Below, piece after piece: positions 1 through 7,416 of a stretch of 64,000 nt of DNA. The DNA comes from Streptomyces sp. B93 (GTDB lineage: Bacteria > Actinomycetota > Actinomycetes > Streptomycetales > Streptomycetaceae). The stretch is from assembly GCF_018070565.1 (NCBI RefSeq), contig NZ_JAGPXL010000005.1, positions 1-64,000 on the forward strand. The letters run 5' to 3'. Under the pieces are notes generated by a model. That model worked only from the letters and a program-made list of their open reading frames with translations. It made no database searches and had not been told where the DNA came from. Position 1 is the first letter of the stretch. Each line of letters begins with the position of its first letter. Made by a program: the position numbers and the translations under genes.

Positions 1-110
1 ACGGGCTGCGCCCCCGAGGGGCCGGGGAAGGTCTTGGAGACGTGGGTGATGCGCGCGGCGTGTTCCACGGACGTGTCCGTGTCGGCGGCCTTGGCGAGGG
101 CGGTTGCCAT
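1..110 (-). CDS. ssuB: Sulfonate/nitrate-type ABC transporter ATPase, 5' end only
   Basis: Only the first 36 codons lie in the window. The translation begins MATALAKAADTD and reaches ITHVSKTFPG, the usual opening beta strand of an ABC ATPase; the Walker motifs lie outside. A strong ribosome binding site (AGGAGGTGA) sits just before the ATG. The gene follows the binding-protein gene at 147-1253 on the same strand with a 36-nt gap, so it should energise that importer. The symbol is inferred from context: a nitrate/taurine-type ATPase would look the same over this length. Confidence 0.7.
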   Translation of the reverse strand, partial: MATALAKAADTDTSVEHAARITHVSKTFPGPSGAQP

Positions 111-146
111 GGTCGTCACCTCCTGGGATCTGAGTGGCGGTAAGGG

Positions 147-1253
147 CTACTTGGCGCCGAGCCCGGCGTCGTCGGCCTCGCCCTTGCCCTCGGCCTTGAG
201 GACCTTGTTGAGCGGGGCGAGGTCGTAGATGCCGGTCAGGTCGGGCTGCTCCAGCAGTCCGGCCTTGACGGCGTGGTCGGCCTGGGCGTCGAGGGTGGCG
301 GCCAGCGGGTCGTCGAGGAAGGTGATCGACTCCCACGCCGGATCGATGACCTCGGCGGGCAACGCCTTGCCCGACAGCTTCTCCAGCGCCGCGTTGGCGG
401 AGGCCTTCGCCTCCTCGGGGTTGGCGTTGATCCACTCGTTGGTCTCAACGGAGCCGCGCAGCACGGCCTCGACGACGTCCGGGTGTTCCTTCAGGAAGCT
501 CTGCGACACGATGATGTTGGTGATCACGAACTTCTTGTCGGGCCACAGGTCGGCCTCGTCGAGGAGTACCTTCGCACCTTCGGAGACCAGCTTGGAGGCC
601 GTCGGCTCGGGCACCCAGGCGCCGTCCAGCGATCCCGCCCTGTAGGCGTCGGGGGTGACCTTGTTGTCGGAGCGGACCACCGACACATCGCCCTTGCCGC
701 TCTCCGCGTCGACCTTCCAGCCCTGCTCGGCGATCCAGTTGAGGAACGCCACGTCCTGCGTGTTGCCGTGCTGCGGGGTGGCGATCTTCTTGCCCTTGAG
801 GTCGTCCACGGTCTTGATCCTGTCCGGGTTCACGACGAGCTTGACCCCGCCCGAGGCCGAGCCGGAGACGATGCGCAGGTTCGTGCCGCCGGACTTGGTG
901 TAGCCGTTGATCGCGGGGGAGGGGCCGATCCAGCCGATGTCGATGGACCCGGCGTTGAGCGCCTCGATCTCGGAGGGACCGGCGTTGAACGTCGAGGTCT
1001 TGATCTCGGTGCCGCCGAGTTCCTTCTGGAGCAGGCCCTCCTGGACGCCGACCAGCGCGGTGGCGTGGGTGAGGTTGGGGAAGTAGCCGATCTTCACCTC
1101 GTCGGCGGAGAGCTTCTCGGCGTTCACCGCGACCTCGGCCCGCTGGTCGTCGTCGGTGGACTCGGCACCGTAGCCGCAGGCGGTCAGCAGGAGGGGGAGG
1201 GCGGCTATGGCGGCGAGGGTGCGCAGGGTGGCGCGCGGTCGTGCGGCAGACAC
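147..1253 (-). CDS. ssuA: Aliphatic sulfonate/taurine-type ABC substrate-binding lipoprotein
   Basis: This 368-residue protein has a lipoprotein signal peptide ending LPLLLTAC with Cys at about residue 26, so it should be anchored outside the membrane. The body matches the SsuA/TauA/NrtA binding-protein fold: KIGYFPNLTHATALVG near the N-terminus, then FNAGPSEIEALNAGSIDIGWIGPSPA, where the ligand sits in this family. Start is GTG with AGAGGA seven bases upstream. It leads an operon with the ATPase to its left and is preceded by a leader ORF (1330-1431), the arrangement often seen at sulfur-assimilation operons in actinomycetes. The exact ligand (sulfonate, sulfate ester or other) cannot be read from sequence. 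Confidence 0.88.
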   Translation of the reverse strand: MSAARPRATLRTLAAIAALPLLLTACGYGAESTDDDQRAEVAVNAEKLSADEVKIGYFPNLTHATALVGVQEGLLQKELGGTEIKTSTFNAGPSEIEALNAGSIDIGWIGPSPAINGYTKSGGTNLRIVSGSASGGVKLVVNPDRIKTVDDLKGKKIATPQHGNTQDVAFLNWIAEQGWKVDAESGKGDVSVVRSDNKVTPDAYRAGSLDGAWVPEPTASKLVSEGAKVLLDEADLWPDKKFVITNIIVSQSFLKEHPDVVEAVLRGSVETNEWINANPEEAKASANAALEKLSGKALPAEVIDPAWESITFLDDPLAATLDAQADHAVKAGLLEQPDLTGIYDLAPLNKVLKAEGKGEADDAGLGAK

Positions 1254-1329
1254 GTGGGTGTCCTCTCAGGGAACTTCAGGGAAGGAGTGGTCAGGGAGGC
1301 GCCGGAGCGGCGCGGTGGGCGCGAGAGGC

Positions 1330-1431
1330 TCAGGCCGCGCGACAGAGGGCGGTGGCGGTACGGCCGTAGTCGATGTGGCGACGCGAGGTCAGCAGGGGCA
1401 GCGACCGGTCGACGCGGTTGAACGTGCCCAT
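1330..1431 (-). CDS. Putative cis-acting leader peptide of the sulfonate transport operon
   Basis: A 33-codon ORF begins with ATG at 1431 and ends in TGA. The C-terminal half reads LTSRRHIDYGRTATALCRAA. The RRHID...C-R tail is the hallmark of short ORFs annotated as putative leader peptides ahead of actinobacterial sulfur genes. It ends 76 nt before the binding-protein start on the same strand. A G-rich tract precedes the ATG and may serve as ribosome binding site. I infer it senses charged tRNA (the Cys near the end suggests cysteine supply) by attenuation or translational coupling. No clear terminator/antiterminator pair was identified in the 76-nt gap. Confidence 0.72.
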   Translation of the reverse strand: MGTFNRVDRSLPLLTSRRHIDYGRTATALCRAA

Positions 1432-1446
1432 GGCCACCCCCCCCGT

Positions 1447-1478
1447 ATCCCTAGTTTTCCTACCTGGTTGCTAGGGAT
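1447..1478. promoter_or_regulatory. Operator-like inverted repeat containing the shared 21-bp element (copy 1)
   Basis: ATCCCTAG at 1447-1454 and CTAGGGAT at 1471-1478 form perfect 8-bp arms around a 16-bp spacer. Inside it, 1455-1475 read on the minus strand is CCTAGCAAC, CA, GGTAGGAAAA. The same element lies at 2092-2112 with three differences in 21. It sits about 25 nt upstream of the leader-peptide ATG at 1431, overlapping the probable promoter. Confidence 0.6.
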
Positions 1479-1539
1479 CGTGGCAGAAGGTGGCCCGCAC
1501 CCCAAGAGGGTGTTCACATGGTGGACGTGAGTGTTCCGG

Positions 1540-1914
1540 TCAGTGGGACGAGGTGGGTGCCGAGGTGGGTACGTACTTGTAGCCCACGCGCCGCACCGTG
1601 ATGATCCGGTGCCGGTGCTCCCTGCCCAGCTTCTGGCGGAGCCGGGCGATGTGCACATCCACGGTGCGGCCGTCGCCGATGTGGTCGTAGCCCCAGACGG
1701 CGGCCATCAGCCGGTCGCGCGAGTGCACCTGGTGGGGGTGGCGTACGAGGTGCGTCAGAAGCTCGAACTCCAGGTAGGTCAGGCCGAGTTGGTGACCGTT
1801 CACTTCGGCGACATGGCATGCGGGGTCGACGCGTACGGCGTCGTCCCCCAGGGGGCCTGGGGAGTCCGCGAAGAGTGGGTGCGGTGGTGTGTGGTGCGGA
1901 TGTGCGGTGGTCAT
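1540..1914 (-). CDS. Orphan OmpR/PhoB-type winged-helix transcription regulator without receiver domain
   Basis: This 124-residue protein is essentially one trans_reg_C domain. After a His/Pro-rich start come LTYLEFELLTHLVRHP, RDRLMAAVWGY and RTVDVHIARLRQKLG, followed by the wing RRVGYKYVP. No receiver domain precedes it. The start chosen is ATG 1914; the frame stays open to 2010 but that extension overlaps the leader peptide at 1964-2071 in another frame and reads as non-protein-like. The gene lies beside the sulfonate transporter and is preceded by the same kind of leader and operator, so it plausibly controls both units. Regulon and signal are inference. Confidence 0.8.
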   Translation of the reverse strand: MTTAHPHHTPPHPLFADSPGPLGDDAVRVDPACHVAEVNGHQLGLTYLEFELLTHLVRHPHQVHSRDRLMAAVWGYDHIGDGRTVDVHIARLRQKLGREHRHRIITVRRVGYKYVPTSAPTSSH

Positions 1915-1963
1915 GGCGGTTGTCGTCCCTCGGAGGTGGTGTCGGGCCTTCGGGTGTGGCGCG

Positions 1964-2071
1964 TCAGGCGCGACAGCAGGCGGCGCTGACGACGTGACAG
2001 AAGTCGACATGCCGACGACGAACGAGTCGCTGCTGGTTGGGGGACATGTCCATCATCGTGCGCGGCGCCAT
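1964..2071 (-). CDS. Putative leader peptide preceding the winged-helix regulator
   Basis: A 35-codon ORF (ATG 2071, TGA at 1964-1966) ends RRRHVDFCHVVSAACCRA, matching the RRH(I/V)D...SAxC-R tail of sulfur-related actinobacterial leader ORFs. Three Cys codons fall in the last eleven. Further in-frame ATGs at 2056, 2053 and 2047 could be the true start, since none has a strong ribosome binding site. It ends 49 nt before the regulator start at 1914. It is in a different frame from the 5' extension of the regulator, which favours the shorter regulator start. Confidence 0.72.
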   Translation of the reverse strand: MAPRTMMDMSPNQQRLVRRRHVDFCHVVSAACCRA

Positions 2072-2088
2072 GAGGCACCGTCAAGGGC

Positions 2089-2112
2089 TTTCCTAGTAAC
2101 TCGGTAGGAAAA
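2089..2112. promoter_or_regulatory. Operator-like palindrome, copy 2 of the shared element
   Basis: TTTCCTA at 2089-2095 and TAGGAAA at 2105-2111 form a 7-bp inverted repeat with a 9-bp spacer. The plus strand at 2092-2112 reads CCTAGTAAC, TC, GGTAGGAAAA, matching copy 1 at 18 of 21 positions. It lies about 20 nt upstream of the leader ATG at 2071. Orientation relative to its gene is opposite to copy 1. Confidence 0.6.
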
Positions 2113-2148
2113 ATGGGAAAAGGGGCGTGTGAGGAGTCGGCCGCCGTG

Positions 2149-3717
2149 TCAGAGCCGGTCGTCGCCGTCCACGTACGTGCGCAGCACCTCGATGTCGCCG
2201 ATCTTCGACGGGTCCACCCGGCGCGGATCGTCGGCCAGGACCACCAGGTCGGCCCGCTTGCCGGGGGTCAGGCTGCCGGTCTCCGTCTCCCAGTGGCAGG
2301 CGCGGGCGGCGTCGAGGGTGTAGGCGCGCAGGGCCTGTTCGACGGTGAGGGCCTCGGCGGGGCCGATGGACCGGCCCGACAGGGACGTGCGCTCCACCAT
2401 GAACTGGACGGCGCGCAGCGGGGCGCCGTCGGCGACCGGGCGGTCGGAGCTGCCGGCCAGGGGGATGCCGTGGTCGAGGAAGGACCGGCCGCCGTAGAGC
2501 CAGTCGGCGCGGTCGGCGCCCAGTACCGTGGCGTAGTCGTCGCCGTAGTGGCGCAGGAAGCTCGGCTGGACGACGACGGTGACACCGAGGGCGGCCAGCC
2601 GGGGGAGCTGGTCGGGGCGGACCAGGCCCGCGTGTTCGACGCGGTGCCGGGCGGTGGGGCGGGGTGCCAGCCGCTGGGCCGCCTCCAGGGCGTCGAGGGC
2701 GACGTCCACGGCCCGGTCGCCGATGGCGTGCACCGCCAGCTGCCAGCCCGCGAGGTGCCCGGCGACGATGGTCTCCGCCAACGCCTCGGGGCTGTCCTGG
2801 AGCTCGCCGGAGGTGCCCGAGCCGTCCCGGTAGGGGGCCGTCAGGGCCGCCGTACGCGCCATCATCCCGCCGTCGGTGAAGACCTTCAGGGCGCCGAGGG
2901 AGAGCCTGCCGCCGCCGAAGCCCGTACGCAGGCCCAGGTCGAGGGCGCGGCCGGTGGTGTCCTCGGGGGCGGCGGTCACGGGGTGCAGGGCGTCGGCGGC
3001 CACCATCAGGCGGACGCGGAGCGGGAGCCGTCCGCTCTCGTGGGCGAGCTGGTAGGCGGCGGCCTCCACCGGGGTGCGCCCGAACAGCCTGCCGCCGACA
3101 CCCGCCTCCGCGCAGGCCGTGACGCCCTCCGCCCGGCAGGTCAGGGCGGCCCGCCCGATCGCGCCGGCGAGTTCGGCGAGGGAGTGCGGCGGCCGGGTGC
3201 GCAGCGCCGCGCCCATGGCGCCCTCGGCGAGGAAGCCGTCGGGGCGGATGCCCTCCTGGGGCGGAAGGCCGCGCAGGACGGCCGAGTTGACCAGGCAGGC
3301 GTGGCCGGAGAGGTGGCCCAGGTACACCCTGCGCCCGGCGCTCACCGTGTCGAGGTCGGCCGCCGTCAGGGGGCGGTCGAGGGTGCGCTGGTCGTAGCCG
3401 CCGAAGTCGAGCCAGGCGCCCTCGGGGCTGTCGGCGACCGCCTGTGCCACCACGCGCAGGACGTCGTCGGCCCGGCGGCAGGGTGCCACGCTCGGCGCGG
3501 CGGCCTTGAGTCCCGTCCAGGTCAGGTGCACATGGGGGTCGACGAAGCCGGGCAGCACCACGGCGCCGTCGAGGTCGACGGTGTGCCGGGCGGACAGTCC
3601 CGCGATCTCCTCGTCCAGGCCGACGATCCGGCCCTGCCAGATGCCCAGTTCCCGGGCGGTCGGGCGGGCCGGGTCCATGGTGAGGATCCGGGCGTTGGTG
3701 ATCCTGGTACCGAGCAC
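2149..3717 (-). CDS. Amidohydrolase family 3 (YtcJ-like) metal-dependent hydrolase
   Basis: This 522-residue protein has metal-binding DPHVHL at about residue 62, a KVFTDGG strand, HAIGDRAVD, RHRVEHAGL and the late Asp in GSSDRP. These are the conserved landmarks of the YtcJ-like branch of amidohydrolases, which hydrolyse exocyclic N-acyl or related C-N bonds. No signal peptide is visible. GTG start. It lies between the sulfur genes and the siderophore locus, divergent from the exporter operon across an iron box at 3820. Whether it belongs to siderophore metabolism is unknown; the same family is common as a solitary gene in Streptomyces. Confidence 0.85.
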   Translation of the reverse strand: MLGTRITNARILTMDPARPTARELGIWQGRIVGLDEEIAGLSARHTVDLDGAVVLPGFVDPHVHLTWTGLKAAAPSVAPCRRADDVLRVVAQAVADSPEGAWLDFGGYDQRTLDRPLTAADLDTVSAGRRVYLGHLSGHACLVNSAVLRGLPPQEGIRPDGFLAEGAMGAALRTRPPHSLAELAGAIGRAALTCRAEGVTACAEAGVGGRLFGRTPVEAAAYQLAHESGRLPLRVRLMVAADALHPVTAAPEDTTGRALDLGLRTGFGGGRLSLGALKVFTDGGMMARTAALTAPYRDGSGTSGELQDSPEALAETIVAGHLAGWQLAVHAIGDRAVDVALDALEAAQRLAPRPTARHRVEHAGLVRPDQLPRLAALGVTVVVQPSFLRHYGDDYATVLGADRADWLYGGRSFLDHGIPLAGSSDRPVADGAPLRAVQFMVERTSLSGRSIGPAEALTVEQALRAYTLDAARACHWETETGSLTPGKRADLVVLADDPRRVDPSKIGDIEVLRTYVDGDDRL

Positions 3718-3819
3718 GGCCAGATCCTTCCGGTCCTGCGGGCGGGTGGCGGCCCCCGTCCTGAGCTGACGAGGATTCAGAAGCCTTGTGCCGTACGGGG
3801 TCTGGCCCGCGTCGGCGAA

Positions 3820-3838
3820 TGTAGTTAGCCTAACCTAA
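3820..3838. promoter_or_regulatory. Iron box (DmdR/IdeR-like operator) before the exporter operon
   Basis: TGTAGTTAGCCTAACCTAA matches the reverse complement of the actinobacterial consensus TTAGGTTAGGCTCACCTAA at 14 of 19 positions, including an unbroken GCCTAACCTAA. It ends 50 nt before the GTG at 3889, so repression of the exporter/binding-protein operon under iron sufficiency is expected. Confidence 0.75.
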
Positions 3839-3888
3839 GTCTGTGGGTGCGGTGTTGGTGCGCTGTGACTCCCCGTCCGGAGGGATGC

Positions 3889-5592
3889 GTGAGAAGAGCG
3901 GACCCGTCGGGACGGCACGTCCTGCGGCGGACGATCGGCGGACAACGCCGTGACATCACGGTCGGCGCCGTCACCGGCATGGCCCACCAGACGGGCGAGG
4001 CCCTCGTGCCCGTGGTCATCGGCGTCGCCGTCGACCGCGGTGTGGCGGGCGGCGACCTCCCCGCCCTGCTGTTCTGGCTCGGCGCCCTCGCCGTTGTCTA
4101 CGTCGGCCTCTCCTACGGCTTCCGCATCGGCGCCCGCGCCGGTGAACGCGCCTCCCTCAGCGCCGCCCACCAGCTGCGCACGCGGCTCACCGGCCGCGTC
4201 CTCGCCCCCGAGGGCGGCGCGCGGGACGGCCACCTGCCCGGCGAACTCGCCACCATCGCCACCGAGGACGCCCGCCGCGTCGGCGCCGTCGCCATGGCCG
4301 TCGTCGTCGCCGTCTCCGCCACCGCGGGCCTGCTCGTCGGCGCCGTCGTCCTGTTACGCGTCTCCCTGCCGCTCGGCCTGCTCGTCCTGCTCGGCACCCC
4401 GCTGCTGCTGTGGCTCGGCCACCTCCTCGGCAAACCCCTGGAACGGCGCAGCGCCACCGAACAGGAACGCGCCGGACACGCCTCCGGCATCGCCGCCGAC
4501 CTCGTCTCCGGACTGCGCGTCCTCAAAGGCATCGGCGCCGAGACCGCCGCCGTCGCCCGCTACCGGCACATCAGCCAGGACTCCCTCACCGCCACCCTGC
4601 GCGCCGCCCGCGCCGAAGCCTGGCAGAAGGGCGTCGTCACCCTCCTCACCGGTGCCTTCCTCGCCCTGGTCGCCCTCGTCGGCGGACGGCTCGCCACCCG
4701 CGGCGACATCAGCCTCGGCGAACTCGTCTCCTCCGTCGGCCTCGCCCTCTTCCTCATCGGCCCGCTCTCCGAGTTCTCCTGGGTCAACGCCGAACTCGCC
4801 CAGGGCCGCGCCTCCGCCGCCCGGATCGCCGCCGTCCTCGACGCCGAGGTCGCCGTACCTGCCGGACCGCCCCAAGGCCCTCGCTCGCGCGGCGAGTTCA
4901 CGGGGCGGCTGCGACTGCGCGCCCTGTCCTACGGCACCCTGAGCGGCGTCGACCTCGACATCGCGCCCGGCGAACTGCTCGGCGTCGTCACCACCGACCC
5001 CGCCGACGCCACCGCCCTGCTGCACTGCCTCGCCCGCCGCGCCGACCCCGACCACGGCGCCGTGGAACTCGACGGGACCGCCCTGCCCGCGCTGCCCCTG
5101 ACGGACGTACGCGCCACGATCCTCGTCGCCGACCACGACGCCGAGCTGTTCGAGGGCACCCTGCTGGAGAACGTCACCGCCGCGGCCCCCGCCACCGCGG
5201 ACGTGCCCGCCGCCCTCGCCGCCGCCCACGCCGACGAGGTCGCCCGCACCCTGCCCGACGGCACCGCCACCCCCGTCGGCTCCGCGGGCCGCGCCCTCTC
5301 CGGCGGGCAGCGGCAACGCGTCGCCCTCGCCCGCGCCCTGGCCGCCGACCCGCCCGTCCTCGTCGTCCACGAACCGGCCACCGCCGTGGACGCCGTGACC
5401 GAGGCCCGTATCGCCGCCGGGATCAGGACCGTCCGCGCCGGACGCACCACCGTCCTGGTCACCAACAGCCCCGCCCTGCTCGCCCACACCGACCGCGTCG
5501 TCCTCCTCACCGGCGGCACCGTCGCCGCCACCGGCGACCACCACCGCCTGGTCCACGACCACGCCGGCTACCGGACGGCGGTGCTCACATGA
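3889..5592 (+). CDS. Siderophore ABC exporter half-transporter A (degenerate ATP site)
   Basis: A 567-residue membrane domain plus NBD protein, similar in context to the exporters of the coelichelin cluster. Start is GTG 3889, with GGAGG five bases upstream; an earlier in-frame GTG at 3847 would sit almost on the iron box. The signature LSGGQRQR (about residue 470) is intact. The Walker A position reads VVTTDPADATALL with no GKS/T, Walker B ends VVHEP instead of a hydrophobic run then DEP, and the H-loop is VTNSP with Asn for His. This subunit therefore cannot provide a working ATP site and must pair with the next gene, whose ATG overlaps its stop. A TTA codon occurs at 4354-4356. Confidence 0.9.
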   Translation: MRRADPSGRHVLRRTIGGQRRDITVGAVTGMAHQTGEALVPVVIGVAVDRGVAGGDLPALLFWLGALAVVYVGLSYGFRIGARAGERASLSAAHQLRTRLTGRVLAPEGGARDGHLPGELATIATEDARRVGAVAMAVVVAVSATAGLLVGAVVLLRVSLPLGLLVLLGTPLLLWLGHLLGKPLERRSATEQERAGHASGIAADLVSGLRVLKGIGAETAAVARYRHISQDSLTATLRAARAEAWQKGVVTLLTGAFLALVALVGGRLATRGDISLGELVSSVGLALFLIGPLSEFSWVNAELAQGRASAARIAAVLDAEVAVPAGPPQGPRSRGEFTGRLRLRALSYGTLSGVDLDIAPGELLGVVTTDPADATALLHCLARRADPDHGAVELDGTALPALPLTDVRATILVADHDAELFEGTLLENVTAAAPATADVPAALAAAHADEVARTLPDGTATPVGSAGRALSGGQRQRVALARALAADPPVLVVHEPATAVDAVTEARIAAGIRTVRAGRTTVLVTNSPALLAHTDRVVLLTGGTVAATGDHHRLVHDHAGYRTAVLT

Positions 5593-7355
5593 CCACCTCC
5601 TCGGCCACCCCTACGGCCACCGGGCCCACCCTGCTGCCCGTCGCCACCCCCGCCCGCACCCGCGCCGCCGTCGCCGAACTCCTGCGCCCGCAGCGGCGCC
5701 TCGGGCTCAGCGCCGTCACCGTCATGGTCGCCGCCACCGCCGTGGGCCTGCTGACCCAGCCACTGCTCGGCCGGATCGTCGACGAGGTCGCGGACGGCGG
5801 CACCGCCGACGTCGTCACCACGGTCGCGGCCCTGCTGCTCGCCGTCGCCGTGGCCCAGGGCCTCACCACCGGATGGGGACTGTCCCTCGTCTCCCAGCTC
5901 GGCGAGACCACCCTGGCCCGGTTGCGGGAGCGGTTCGTCGACCGGGCCCTGCGCCTGCCCCTCGACCAGGTCGAGAAGGCGGGAGCAGGGGACCTGACCG
6001 CCCGCGTCACCGCCGACGTCTCCCTGATCGCCGAGGCCGTCCGCAACGCCCTGCCCGAGCTGGTCCGTTCGGTCCTCACCATCGTCCTCACCCTCGGCGC
6101 GATGGCCCTGCTCGACTGGCGGTTCCTGCTCGCCGCGCTGCTCGCGGTGCCCGTCCAGGCCGCCACCGCCCGCTGGTACACCGCACGCGCCGTGCCCCTC
6201 TACGCCGCCCAGCGCGTCGCGGGCAGCGCGCAGCAGCAGCAACTCCTCGACACCGTAGCGGGCGGCGCCACCGTACGGGCGTTCCGCCTGGAGGAGGAGC
6301 ACACCGAGCGGGTCACCGAACGGTCCCGGTCGCTGGTGGAGCTGACCATGCGCGGCGTCCGGCTCGTCCTCGGCTTCTACGCCCGGCTGCACATCGCCGA
6401 GTACCTCGGCCTCGCCGCCGTCCTCGTCACCGGATACTGGCTGGTCCGCCAGGGCGCCGCGTCCATCGGCACGGCCACCGCCGCCGCCCTGTACTTCCAC
6501 AGTCTGTTCACCCCGGTCAACGCCGCCCTCGCGCTCCTCGACGACGCCCAGTCCGCGACCGCGAGCCTGGCCCGCCTCGTCGGCGTCGCCGACACACCCC
6601 CGTCCCCGGCAGGCCGGGCCGCCCCCGACGGCACCGGCGTCACCGTCCGCGGCGTCGGCCACGCCTACCGGCCCGGCCACCCGGTGCTGCACGACATCGA
6701 CCTGACCGTCCGCCCCGGCGAACGCGTCGCCCTCGTCGGCGCCAGCGGCGCGGGCAAGACCACCCTCGCCCGCCTCGTCGCGGGCATCCACGCCCCGGCC
6801 ACCGGCACCGTCCTGATCGGCGGCTCCGCCCCGGCGGAACTCGCCCCCCGCACCGTCGCCCTCCTCACCCAGGAGACCCATGTCTTCGCGGGCCCCCTCG
6901 CCGACGACCTCCGCCTCGCGCGACCCGACGCCACCGACGACGAACTGCGCGCCGCCCTCGACCGCGTCGACGCCCTCGCCTGGGCCGAGGCGCTGCCCGA
7001 CGGCCTCGCCACGGTCGTCGGCGACGGCGGCCACCGCGTCGACGGGCAACGCACCCAGGCCCTCGCCCTCGCCCGGCTGATCCTCGCCGACCCGCCCGTG
7101 GTGATCCTGGACGAGGCCACCGCCGAGGCGGGCAGCGCCGGAGCCCGTGCCCTGGAGAAGGCCGTCGCCCGCGCCGTCGACGGCCGTACCGCCCTGATCG
7201 TCGCCCACCGGCTCAGCCAGGCCGCCACGGCCGACCGCGTCGTCGTCATGGACGCGGGCCGTGTCGTCGAGACCGGCACCCACGACGAACTGCGCGCCGC
7301 CGACGGGCCCTACGCCGCCCTGTGGCGCGCCTGGTCGGACACCCGCACCCCCTGA
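5589..7355 (+). CDS. Siderophore ABC exporter half-transporter B (catalytic ATP site)
   Basis: A 588-residue six-helix type IV exporter subunit starting at an ATG that overlaps the upstream stop by four bases (ATGA), which suggests translational coupling and equal expression. The NBD has intact Walker A (GASGAGKTT, about residue 384), Walker B with catalytic Glu (VILDEAT) and H-loop (VAHRLS). Its signature reads RVDGQ in place of LSGGQ, and the D-loop is altered. These losses are exactly complementary to subunit A: one composite site takes Walker motifs from B and the signature from A, the other is dead. Likely role is export of the NRPS product to the cell exterior. Confidence 0.92.
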   Translation: MTTSSATPTATGPTLLPVATPARTRAAVAELLRPQRRLGLSAVTVMVAATAVGLLTQPLLGRIVDEVADGGTADVVTTVAALLLAVAVAQGLTTGWGLSLVSQLGETTLARLRERFVDRALRLPLDQVEKAGAGDLTARVTADVSLIAEAVRNALPELVRSVLTIVLTLGAMALLDWRFLLAALLAVPVQAATARWYTARAVPLYAAQRVAGSAQQQQLLDTVAGGATVRAFRLEEEHTERVTERSRSLVELTMRGVRLVLGFYARLHIAEYLGLAAVLVTGYWLVRQGAASIGTATAAALYFHSLFTPVNAALALLDDAQSATASLARLVGVADTPPSPAGRAAPDGTGVTVRGVGHAYRPGHPVLHDIDLTVRPGERVALVGASGAGKTTLARLVAGIHAPATGTVLIGGSAPAELAPRTVALLTQETHVFAGPLADDLRLARPDATDDELRAALDRVDALAWAEALPDGLATVVGDGGHRVDGQRTQALALARLILADPPVVILDEATAEAGSAGARALEKAVARAVDGRTALIVAHRLSQAATADRVVVMDAGRVVETGTHDELRAADGPYAALWRAWSDTRTP

Positions 7356-7416
7356 CCCCCCACGGCCACCCCCCGCACCACCCGGCACCACAGGAACCCG
7401 AAACGAAGGACCACCG

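Noticed and set aside
1915..2010. Longer winged-helix regulator starting at 2010
   Set aside because: The extension overlaps the leader ORF in another frame and has no regulator-like sequence; ATG 1914 gives a normal domain start.
2149..3717. Amidohydrolase as an assured member of the siderophore pathway
   Set aside because: Only adjacency and a shared intergenic iron box suggest this; the family is widespread outside siderophore loci.
3847..3888. Earlier GTG start for exporter subunit A
   Set aside because: It lies eight bases after the iron box, lacks a ribosome binding site, and adds Cys/Trp-rich residues; GTG 3889 has GGAGG at good spacing.
4410..5588. Upstream extension of exporter subunit B
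   Set aside because: The extension is an Arg/Pro-rich out-of-frame reading of subunit A; the protein-like sequence begins at ATG 5589.
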